Assembly (NCBI GenBank): GCA_029938515.1
Contig: JAOZUU010000096.1
Coordinates: forward strand, 1,725 to 8,488
Length of the DNA: 6,764 bases
Origin: Desulfobacterales bacterium
GTDB lineage: Bacteria; Desulfobacterota; Desulfobacteria; Desulfobacterales; QNYZ01
Direction of reading: 5' to 3'
Position numbers and translations under genes: made by a program
The notes under the pieces: model-generated
What the model saw: only the letters and a program-made list of their open reading frames with translations
The model's database searches: none
Told to the model about the DNA's origin: nothing
Shown here: piece by piece, positions 1 through 5,767 of the stretch
Layout: each line of letters begins with the position of its first letter
How positions within the stretch are numbered: the stretch's first letter is position 1

Positions 1-1211
1 GCCACATGGGTCAGCATCACCAGTGAAACCGATCCATTGGTTTTACGCCCTCTTTGCTGAACCGATTTAATGCTGATACCCTGATCGCCGAGGATGCCGG
101 AAATTTTCGACAAGACCCCGGGTTGATCCAGCGCGGAAAATCGAAAATAGTACCGGGTCGTTATCTCGTCAATGGGGGTAATGGGAATATCACGGATATT
201 CTCCATCTGGTAGGATAGATACGGCACCCGCCCGGCCCGGCCACAGATGAGATTGCGGGCCAGATCAACACAATCGCTCACCACGGCACTCCCCGTGGGC
301 ATCATGCCCGCACCGGAACCGTAAAGCATAATGTTTTCGACCGCATCGGCATTGATCATCAGGGCATTCATCGCGCCGTTTACGTTGGAAAGAAGGTTAT
401 CAATAGGAATCATGGTGGGATGCACCCGGGATTGGACCGTATCACCATCGTTTTTACTGATAGCCAGCAGTTTGATCCGGTAGCCGAACTCTTCGGCGAA
501 GCGTATATCCCCAGGCGTGATGCCCGCTATTCCTTCCACATAAATATCGGTCAGATTCAGCACCATCCCGTAAGACAGGGCCGACAGAATGGCCAGTTTA
601 TGGGCCGTATCGTAGCCGTCCACATCCAAAGTGGGGTCCGCCTCGGCATATCCTTTCTTCCGGGCTTCGACCAGAGCTTCTTCAAAAGTGACGCCTTCGG
701 CCGTGATTTTGGACAAAATATAGTTGCAGGTACCATTCAGAATGCCGGTAATAGCCTGAATCCGATTGCCCACCAATGATTCCCGCAGGGTTTTGATGAC
801 CGGCATGCAGCCACCCACACTGGCTTCAAATCCCAGGTCGACCCCTTTTTCCAGGGCGGCCCGAAATATCTCGTTCCCCTGGCTGGCCAAAAGGGCCTTG
901 TTGGCCGTGACGATGTGTTTTTCATTGGCAATGGCCTTCAGGATCAACTCCTTGGCGATTCCCTGACCACCGATCATCTCCACGATCAGATCGATCTGCG
1001 GATCCTGGACTACCGCTTCGGCATCGGTAGTCCATACACCGTCGGGAAAAACCACCCCCCGATCGGTAGTGATATCGATATCCGCCACACGCGCCAGATT
1101 AAGTCTGACACCCACCCGGGCGGAAATAAGATCGGCATTTCTTAGTAAAATTTTGGCCACGCCGGTCCCCACCGTACCGCAGCCCAGCAACCCGATATTG
1201 ATCTGTCTCAT
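1..1211 (-). CDS. hom: Homoserine dehydrogenase with C-terminal ACT domain, partial (3' end outside window)
   Basis: This enzyme reduces L-aspartate-4-semialdehyde to L-homoserine with NAD(P)H in the cytoplasm, the branch step toward threonine and methionine. Reading the minus strand from 1211 gives 403 uninterrupted codons that run off the left edge. Visible parts are an N-terminal Rossmann motif GLLGCGTVGTGV (residues 7-18), TANK (102-105) with the nicotinamide-side lysine, GILNGTCNYIL (156-166), and the family signature AEADPTLDVDGYDTAHK (189-205). Glu190, Asp201 and Lys205 have the same spacing as the catalytic Glu208/Asp219/Lys223 of the yeast enzyme. From about residue 354 an ACT domain begins (DQPGVLSKISGILGDQGISI), which in this family usually gives feedback inhibition by threonine; roughly 25-30 residues are missing. 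ATG at 1211 is preferred because GAGG lies 9 bases upstream and the protein then starts just before the nucleotide fold. An in-frame ATG at 1238 would add nine residues. It is transcribed divergently from purM. Confidence 0.96.
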   Translation of the reverse strand, partial: MRQINIGLLGCGTVGTGVAKILLRNADLISARVGVRLNLARVADIDITTDRGVVFPDGVWTTDAEAVVQDPQIDLIVEMIGGQGIAKELILKAIANEKHIVTANKALLASQGNEIFRAALEKGVDLGFEASVGGCMPVIKTLRESLVGNRIQAITGILNGTCNYILSKITAEGVTFEEALVEARKKGYAEADPTLDVDGYDTAHKLAILSALSYGMVLNLTDIYVEGIAGITPGDIRFAEEFGYRIKLLAISKNDGDTVQSRVHPTMIPIDNLLSNVNGAMNALMINADAVENIMLYGSGAGMMPTGSAVVSDCVDLARNLICGRAGRVPYLSYQMENIRDIPITPIDEITTRYYFRFSALDQPGVLSKISGILGDQGISIKSVQQRGRKTNGSVSLVMLTHV

Positions 1212-1285
1212 CTGATCGCGCCTCGCAAATGTCGTCATAACAATTTTCCGGTTTTAACATGATGGTTTTCCTAAAAGGTCTGATT

Positions 1286-1314
1286 TCCATACATTACTTG
1301 AATTTCAAAGTCAA
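1286..1314 (-). promoter_or_regulatory. Candidate sigma70-type promoter for hom
   Basis: On the minus strand a TTGACT -35-like hexamer (complement of 1309-1314) is followed after 17 bases by TATGGA (complement of 1286-1291), a weak -10. Transcription would begin near 1279 and give a leader of roughly 70 bases before the hom ATG. The -35 is good and the spacing ideal, but the -10 matches only three of six consensus bases, so the call rests mainly on position in the divergent spacer. Confidence 0.35.
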
Positions 1315-1327
1315 AATTTGTTTTGAC
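1310..1327. promoter_or_regulatory. Perfect inverted repeat between the divergent hom and purM promoters (possible operator)
   Basis: GTCAAAA (1310-1316) and TTTTGAC (1321-1327) are perfect 7-bp inverted arms around a TTTG spacer, in the middle of the AT-rich divergent region. Each arm contains most of the -35-like hexamer of one gene. A protein bound here could control both genes, but the symmetry may simply come from two back-to-back -35 elements. A second small palindrome, TTGAATTTCAA, lies next to it at 1298-1308. No regulator family is recognised. Confidence 0.35.
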
Positions 1328-1351
1328 ATTTTTCTCAAATCAGATTAACGT
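1323..1351 (+). promoter_or_regulatory. Candidate sigma70-type promoter for purM
   Basis: A consensus TTGACA -35 sits at 1323-1328. At 17-bp spacing the hexamer at 1346-1351 is TAACGT, a poor -10. An alternative pair is TTAACG (1345-1350) with TACATT (1367-1372) at 16-bp spacing. The region clearly must promote purM, since the upstream gene is divergent, but which -10 is used cannot be settled by reading. Confidence 0.35.
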
Positions 1352-1399
1352 TTTTCTAGTTCAGGCTACATTTTTTCATGGTTCAGACGGGAGCGATAG

Positions 1400-2446
1400 A
1401 TGGCAAAATCATTTACCTATGCCGATTCCGGAGTCGATATCGATAAGGGCAACCGATTCGTCACCACGGTAAAAAAAATCGCCGGGGAGACATCCCGATC
1501 GGGGGTGATGGGTGATATCGGCGGCTTCGGAGGTATGTTTTCCCTGAATATCAGTGGCATGGACACACCCGTCCTGGTCAGTGCAACCGACGGTGTGGGG
1601 ACTAAATTAAAGATCGCTTTTATGATGGATAAACACGATACCATCGGTATCGACTTGGTGGCCATGTGTGTGAACGACATTGCCGTCCAGGGTGCCAGGC
1701 CGCTCTTTTTCCTCGATTACTTATCCATGGGTAAACTGGATATCGACACCGCCACTGCCGTGATACAGGGAATCGGTGATGGATGCCGGGAGGCCAAATG
1801 TGCGTTGATCGGTGGCGAAACGGCCGAAATGCCCGGCATGTATGCTGAAAGCGAATATGATTTAGCCGGATTTGCCGTGGGAATGGTGGACAACAATAAA
1901 ATCGTGGACGGATCCGAAATCGGTGTCGGCCACCAGCTTATCGGTATTGCCGCCAGCGGTCTTCACAGCAACGGCTTCTCTCTGGTGCGAAAAATTTGTT
2001 TCGATGCCTTAAACCTGAACGTCGACAGTTACGTACCGGATTTGGGCACTACCCTCGGAGAAGAACTGTTAAAACCGACCCGGATTTATTCGGAAGTGAT
2101 CCAAAGCCTGCTGCGGGATTTTCCGATTTACGGATTGGCGCACATCACCGGTGGTGGAATTGCCGAAAACATCATTCGCGTGATCCCGAAAGCGTGTAAT
2201 ATTGCGATCCATCTCGACAGCTGGGATAAGCCCCCGATTTTTAATTTTCTTCAATCCGCCGGGAATATCGCCGACCTGGAGATGATGCGCACTTTCAATA
2301 ACGGTATCGGCCTGGTGATGGTCGTACCGGAAACAACCGTCCAGGAAGCGCTCGACCGCCTCACCGCCATGGATGAACACGTGTTTGTCATTGGTGAAGT
2401 CCTGGATGGCAAAACTTCTGAAGACCGGATTACCTGGAAATCATGA
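1400..2446 (+). CDS. purM: Phosphoribosylformylglycinamidine cyclo-ligase (AIR synthetase)
   Basis: PurM closes the imidazole ring of formylglycinamidine ribonucleotide with ATP to give aminoimidazole ribonucleotide, the fifth step of de novo purine synthesis, in the cytoplasm. At 348 residues it is full length for the family (about 345 in E. coli). Visible family blocks are ATDGVGTKLKIA (62-73), VNDIAVQGARPLFFLDYL (91-108), GGETAEMPGMY (138-148), ASGLHSNGFSL (185-195), LKPTRIY (224-230), HITGGGI (248-254) and FNNGIGLV (299-306), in the order expected for the PurM/ThiL/SelD-type ATP-binding fold. GGGAG at 1389-1393 sits 6 bases before the ATG and supports this start. No other purine gene is adjacent. 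The gene is divergent from hom and followed by a 328-base non-coding gap, so it is probably transcribed alone. No frameshift or missing key block is seen. Confidence 0.97.
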   Translation: MAKSFTYADSGVDIDKGNRFVTTVKKIAGETSRSGVMGDIGGFGGMFSLNISGMDTPVLVSATDGVGTKLKIAFMMDKHDTIGIDLVAMCVNDIAVQGARPLFFLDYLSMGKLDIDTATAVIQGIGDGCREAKCALIGGETAEMPGMYAESEYDLAGFAVGMVDNNKIVDGSEIGVGHQLIGIAASGLHSNGFSLVRKICFDALNLNVDSYVPDLGTTLGEELLKPTRIYSEVIQSLLRDFPIYGLAHITGGGIAENIIRVIPKACNIAIHLDSWDKPPIFNFLQSAGNIADLEMMRTFNNGIGLVMVVPETTVQEALDRLTAMDEHVFVIGEVLDGKTSEDRITWKS

Positions 2447-2497
2447 AAACACGTCAAACCAAACATTCCCCGGCCAGGCAACCCTGGTATTGTACGT

Positions 2498-2641
2498 TGA
2501 GACCTTTGAAAAGCGTTCAATTTCGTTCAAGTTCAAGGAAGACGAAAAATTTAACCACAGGAATATATGGAATATTTCGAGGATTAAATTTTAAGTCTGA
2601 CACCGAAATTGGGCGAAAGGGGACGTTTTTCAAAGGTCTCA
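2498..2641. repeat. MITE-like fold-back element with ~19-bp terminal inverted repeats
   Basis: The ends TGAGACCTTTGAAAAGCGT (2498-2516) and its counterpart at 2623-2641 are inverted copies differing at one base, a G:T wobble if folded as RNA. Further matching arms occur inside in mirrored order: CAATTTCG (2518-2525) with CGAAATTG (2604-2611), and AAAATTTAA (2546-2554) with TTAAATTTT (2584-2592). The whole stretch can therefore fold into one long interrupted hairpin with its apex near 2557-2580. There is no transposase and no clear target duplication (flanks ACGTT on the left and ACATT on the right are only similar). This fits a small non-autonomous element or a degenerate extragenic palindrome; which family mobilised it is unknown. 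Confidence 0.7.
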
Positions 2642-2677
2642 CATTCACGGCACCTTTTCGCCGGTTAATGGACTGGA

Positions 2678-2711
2678 TTGCAAAGGGCGAACAGAAGACG
2701 CCCCCTTGCAA
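2678..2711 (+). repeat. Hairpin with G+C-rich stem upstream of the fusion gene
   Basis: TTGCAA (2678-2683) and GGGCG (2685-2689) pair with CGCCC (2699-2703) and TTGCAA (2706-2711), leaving a 9-base loop and a small internal asymmetry. No T run follows on either strand, so it is unlikely to be an intrinsic terminator. It could be part of the mobile-element remnant or a structure in the leader of the downstream mRNA. Confidence 0.4.
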
Positions 2712-2774
2712 CACTTGAGGTCTGAATATTTCCGACACCCGGCGGGTGGTTAAGGATCGCGGAATAAAATAAAT

Positions 2775-4607
2775 ATGCCGTATCTTTCAGTTCTATCCGC
2801 TTTCCTGATTTGTCTTGTATTGACACCGATCATTCGTCATCTGGCCCGGATAAAAGGTTGGATGGCCCAGCCGATCAAGGATCGGTGGCATACCCGGCCC
2901 ACTGCTTTGATGGGCGGCATCGCCATTTATTTCAGTATCACCCTGCCCCTTTTATTTATAACTGACTGGTCGGCCCTCCCAAGGATTTTCGATAACCATG
3001 GGTCAGCTCCTCATAATATCCCGGTCAACGTTGTGCTATTGATCGGTGCGACCTTTTTATTTCTACTGGGGCTAGTAGATGATTTTATTCATATTAAACC
3101 CCACGCTAAACTCGTTGGGCAGATCCTGGTTGCCTCCCTGGTCACCTTTCTCGGATTTCGACTCCACTGGTTTTCATCCCTGACGCTGGATACCATGGTG
3201 ACCATGGTCTGGATCGTCGGCGTCACCAACGCCTTTAACCTGCTCGATAACATGGACGGATTATGCGCCGGTATCGGTCTGATCTGCGCCATCGCCCTGG
3301 CGGTGATTTTATGGCCCCTGTACCCCGATGCGTCCGAGGCAATTCTAGTCCTGGCTGCTGCTCTGCTGGCATTTTTATTCTACAATTTTAATCCGGCATC
3401 GATTTTCATGGGTGATTGCGGCAGCCTGGTCATCGGCTTTGCCGTCTCGCTTTTCAGCCTGACCTTTACCAATCATCCGCCCGTGGCCAATACCCTGGCC
3501 GTTTATGCCGTGCCCGTGATGGTGATTATGGTGCCCATTCTGGATACCACCATGGTCACGCTGGTCCGCCTGCTGAGCGGCCGGCGGGCATCCATCGGCG
3601 GCAGGGACCATGCTTCCCATCGCCTGGTCCTGATGGGATTTACCGAGCGCGGGGCCGTTTTGGCGTTATACGGAATTGGTTCCATCTCCGGCCTGGCCGC
3701 CGTTTTTGTCAGCCGAAGCGATTCCATGACATCGCCCACCGTCATCATCCCCTTGATCCTCTCCGTCATTTTAATGGGTGTTTATCTCTCCCAACTCCGT
3801 GTATATCCGGAAAAAGAGTTTTCACTCCTTCGGGATCGTACCTTTACCCCCGTTCTGATCGAGCTCACCTATAAGCGCCAGCTGGTGATGATCATCCTTG
3901 ATTTCGGGCTCATCGCCTTTAGTTATTATCTTTCCTACCGACTTCGTTTCGATGCGGCCGTATTCGGTTTTTATTTCGATATTTTTCTTAAATCCCTGCC
4001 GGCGGTCATTATTTGCAAGCTGATCGCGTTTTATTTTACCGGTGTCTACCGGAATATACTGGGATATATGGGCAGTGATGAGGTCGGCGTTTACCTGAAA
4101 GCCTCCACCCTGGCCACGATTTTTACCGTGGCGGTGGTCACCTATTTCTACCGGTTCAGGGATTTTTCCAAAGGCATTTTTTTCATCGATTGGCTGCTGA
4201 CCAGCCTGGCCCTTCTGGGAACCCGGGGTTTTTTTCGATTATCCGGAGACTTGATGAAACGAAAAACCTTGACCGGCGAGACAACGATTATTTACGGTGC
4301 CGGCCGGGGGGGCGAAATTCTGCTAAGGGAGATATTAAATAATAAGGCGCTCGAACTAAAGCCGATCGGTTTCATCGACGATGATACCATCAAAACGGGC
4401 AAAAAACTGCAGGGCTACCCGATCATGGGCACCTTCGCCGATTTAAATAACATTCTGGCCAAACATCCGGTTACCACGCTGCTGATCTCTTTCGACGACA
4501 CCCATGGGGCCGATAAAAACCGGATCAAGCGCTACTGCCGGAAAAACCGGATCAACCTGAAACGATTTCGGATTCAAGTTGAATCCATAGCTATTGAAAA
4601 TTCATGA
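2775..4607 (+). CDS. WecA/MraY-type polyprenyl-phosphate sugar-1-P transferase fused to CapD/FlaA1-like membrane and Rossmann domains
   Basis: The N-terminal ~350 residues are a multi-pass inner-membrane glycosyltransferase-4 enzyme that should move a sugar-1-phosphate from a UDP-sugar to undecaprenyl phosphate, starting a surface glycan. Family motifs are RWHTRPTALMGG (37-48), LVDD (100-103, Mg-binding aspartates), NAFNLLDNMDGL (152-163), FMGDCGS (211-217) and the cytoplasmic-loop motif GGRDHASHRL (275-284). The Asp of the usual DxP motif is Ala31. Residues about 368-490 hold four more hydrophobic segments with YRLRFD (388-393) between them, as in CapD/FlaA1/PglF proteins, followed by a Rossmann-like domain with YGAGRGG (507-513) and GFIDDD (532-537). 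The protein ends at 610, where the SDR dehydratase/epimerase domain would begin, so it probably has no SDR activity. Typical single GT4 enzymes are about 350 residues. The sugar is not predictable. It overlaps tsaD by 4 bases. Confidence 0.88.
   Translation: MPYLSVLSAFLICLVLTPIIRHLARIKGWMAQPIKDRWHTRPTALMGGIAIYFSITLPLLFITDWSALPRIFDNHGSAPHNIPVNVVLLIGATFLFLLGLVDDFIHIKPHAKLVGQILVASLVTFLGFRLHWFSSLTLDTMVTMVWIVGVTNAFNLLDNMDGLCAGIGLICAIALAVILWPLYPDASEAILVLAAALLAFLFYNFNPASIFMGDCGSLVIGFAVSLFSLTFTNHPPVANTLAVYAVPVMVIMVPILDTTMVTLVRLLSGRRASIGGRDHASHRLVLMGFTERGAVLALYGIGSISGLAAVFVSRSDSMTSPTVIIPLILSVILMGVYLSQLRVYPEKEFSLLRDRTFTPVLIELTYKRQLVMIILDFGLIAFSYYLSYRLRFDAAVFGFYFDIFLKSLPAVIICKLIAFYFTGVYRNILGYMGSDEVGVYLKASTLATIFTVAVVTYFYRFRDFSKGIFFIDWLLTSLALLGTRGFFRLSGDLMKRKTLTGETTIIYGAGRGGEILLREILNNKALELKPIGFIDDDTIKTGKKLQGYPIMGTFADLNNILAKHPVTTLLISFDDTHGADKNRIKRYCRKNRINLKRFRIQVESIAIENS
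4570..4586 (+). promoter_or_regulatory. Perfect palindrome just before the tsaD start
   Basis: GGATTCAA (4570-4577) and TTGAATCC (4579-4586) are perfect inverted arms around one G, inside the last codons of the fusion gene. The tsaD ATG follows 17 bases later. In mRNA it would form a 6-bp stem with a 5-base loop. There is no clear Shine-Dalgarno sequence between it and the tsaD ATG, so the structure could affect re-initiation by ribosomes finishing the upstream gene. It could also be a chance product of the codons. Confidence 0.3.
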
Positions 4608-5602
4608 TCGTCCTCGGCATCGAATCCTCCTGTGATGAAACCGCGGCGGCCGTGGTGGCGGATGGAAACCGGGTTATCGCTTCGATCGTGGCCTCCCAGG
4701 TGGAAATCCATCACCCCTATGGCGGCGTGGTTCCCGAGCTGGCTTCACGCCGGCATGTTGAAGTCATTGTATCCGTAGTGGACCAGGCCCTGGCCGAAGC
4801 CGGCCTGGATCCCTCCCGGATCGATGCGGTGGCCGTCACCCAGGGGCCGGGATTGGTGGGCGCGTTGCTGGTCGGCTTTTCCTTTGCCAAGGCGTACGCT
4901 TATGCCCTCGAAAAACCCTGGGTCGGCGTCAATCACCTGGAGGGACACATCAACTCCGTTTTTCTGGCGTCGGATCCGCCCGCCTTCCCGTTTGTCGCCC
5001 TTCTGGCTTCCGGCGGCCATACGAGCCTTTACTACGTCACCGACCCCATCCGGGCCGAACTCATGGGCCAAACCCGCGACGATGCGGCCGGAGAAGCTTT
5101 TGACAAGGTGGCCAAGCTTCTCGGCCTCGGGTATCCCGGTGGAAGGATTATCGGCCAGATGGCTGAAAAAGGGATTCCGGGACGAATTGTTTTTCCGCGT
5201 CCCTACCTGGATCGAAATGGGTTTGACTTCAGCTTCAGTGGATTAAAATCGGCCGTGCGGCGCCATGTTCAGGTTTATTTGAAAGACGATCCCGATACGG
5301 TCCCCGACATCGCCGCCGAGTTCCAGGAAGCGGTGGTGGATGTTCTTACCGACAAACTGATCCGCGGGGCCAGGCACAAAAAATGCGATCAGATCGCTCT
5401 GGTGGGCGGCGTGGCGGCCAATCAACGTTTGCGGGAACGACTCCTGGCTGAAGCCGCCCGTGAGGGCCTGGCGGTCCACATCCCCCCCGTCGACTTATGC
5501 CAGGACAACGCCGCCATGATCGCGGCCGTCGGGTACCATTACCTGCAAGCAGGATTTAGGGGGGACCTGACGGATGATGTCTATTCCCGCACCCGGATTT
5601 AA
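4604..5602 (+). CDS. tsaD: tRNA N6-adenosine threonylcarbamoyltransferase
   Basis: TsaD (older names Gcp/YgjD) transfers the threonylcarbamoyl group from threonylcarbamoyl-AMP to A37 of tRNAs that read ANN codons, working with TsaB and TsaE after TsaC makes the intermediate. It is cytoplasmic and nearly universal. The 332-residue protein is full length. It starts with the ASKHA-fold phosphate loop LGIESSCDETAAAVV (4-18). His111 and His115 in NHLEGH and Asp301 in QDNAAMIA match the metal ligands of the family. Other conserved blocks are HPYGGVVPELASRRH (37-51), SGGHT (136-140), FDKVAKLLGLGYPGG (166-180), FDFSFSGLKSAVRR (207-220) and LVGGVAANQRLR (266-277). The ATG overlaps the stop of the previous gene as ATGA and lacks a good ribosome site of its own, which suggests translational coupling. 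tsaB, tsaC and tsaE are not in the window. Confidence 0.97.
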   Translation: MIVLGIESSCDETAAAVVADGNRVIASIVASQVEIHHPYGGVVPELASRRHVEVIVSVVDQALAEAGLDPSRIDAVAVTQGPGLVGALLVGFSFAKAYAYALEKPWVGVNHLEGHINSVFLASDPPAFPFVALLASGGHTSLYYVTDPIRAELMGQTRDDAAGEAFDKVAKLLGLGYPGGRIIGQMAEKGIPGRIVFPRPYLDRNGFDFSFSGLKSAVRRHVQVYLKDDPDTVPDIAAEFQEAVVDVLTDKLIRGARHKKCDQIALVGGVAANQRLRERLLAEAAREGLAVHIPPVDLCQDNAAMIAAVGYHYLQAGFRGDLTDDVYSRTRI

Positions 5603-5644
5603 CAGGTAGAGAGTAATTATTTGAGCAGTCGGGAGTTTTTTTTT
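5583..5644 (+). terminator. Possible weak intrinsic terminator after tsaD
   Basis: Nine T residues (5636-5644) follow CGGGAG. The only stem found pairs 5583-5589 (ATTCCCG, within the last tsaD codons) with 5630-5636 (CGGGAGT) across a 40-base loop, with one G:T pair. The T run is a good sign but the long loop makes the hairpin weak, so this is tentative. Confidence 0.3.
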
Positions 5645-5714
5645 CAAAGCCTTGGGAATCGCGGAATGAGTTTGCACGATGGAGTCGCTGATGATTCATG
5701 GAGCGATGGAATCG

Positions 5715-5767
5715 AAAAAACACCCTGATCTCTCAGTCTATTAATTAAAAATTAAAATAAGATCAGG
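5715..5767 (-). terminator. Probable intrinsic terminator of nagZ
   Basis: On the minus strand CCTGATCT (complement of 5760-5767, overlapping the nagZ stop) pairs perfectly with AGATCAGG (complement of 5724-5731). GTG and then six T residues follow (complement of 5715-5720). The 28-base loop is AT-rich and can form its own small stem (TTAAT at 5741-5745 with ATTAA at 5751-5755). Read on the plus strand the stem is not followed by T residues, so it should stop only nagZ transcription. Confidence 0.55.

Larger units (their letters stand above)
2447..2774. other. Non-coding gap between purM and the GT4 fusion gene
   Basis: These 328 bases hold no convincing gene. The left part has a small stem CCAGG-CAAC-CCTGG (2474-2487) not followed by a T run, so it is not a canonical purM terminator. 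The middle is the fold-back element at 2498-2641 and the right part has a hairpin at 2678-2711. A short stem CACCC-GGC-GGGTG (2736-2748) lies about 26 bases before the next start. No strong promoter for the downstream gene could be picked. Its likely ribosome site is the weak GGAA at 2761-2764, ten bases before the ATG. Confidence 0.7.

Noticed and set aside
420..779. A 119-codon plus-strand frame antisense to hom.
   Set aside because: It is an antisense shadow of a clear homoserine dehydrogenase reading frame with intact catalytic motifs.
1211..1290. A possible leader peptide or amino-acid attenuator upstream of hom.
   Set aside because: The short frame starting at 1290 runs into hom instead of ending before it, lacks a run of Thr, Ile or Met codons, and no terminator hairpin with a T run is seen in the leader.
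2443..2718. A 91-codon plus-strand frame beginning ATGA over the purM stop and covering most of the gap.
   Set aside because: It runs straight through both arms of the inverted repeat, has no recognisable domain and a composition rich in Lys, Arg and Thr, and no ribosome site was seen. The open frame is most simply a by-product of the element.
2517..2738. A 73-codon minus-strand frame in the same gap.
   Set aside because: It also spans the fold-back element, would be antisense to the flanking genes and shows no domain.
3416..3874. A 152-codon plus-strand frame inside the GT4 fusion gene.
   Set aside because: It lies in another frame of a gene with unmistakable motifs; its Pro/Arg/Gly-rich translation is typical of an off-frame shadow.
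4824..5246. A 140-codon plus-strand frame inside tsaD.
   Set aside because: It is an off-frame reading of a full-length, motif-complete TsaD.
5677..5714. An imperfect direct repeat CGATGGAGTCG / CGATGGAATCG, 27 bases apart.
   Set aside because: Two 11-base copies with one mismatch are too little to call a repeat array, attachment site or binding-site pair.
5679..5744. A 21-codon frame (starting MESLMIHGAMESKK) in the spacer between tsaD and nagZ.
   Set aside because: No ribosome site, very short, and it runs into the nagZ terminator region; nothing supports translation.
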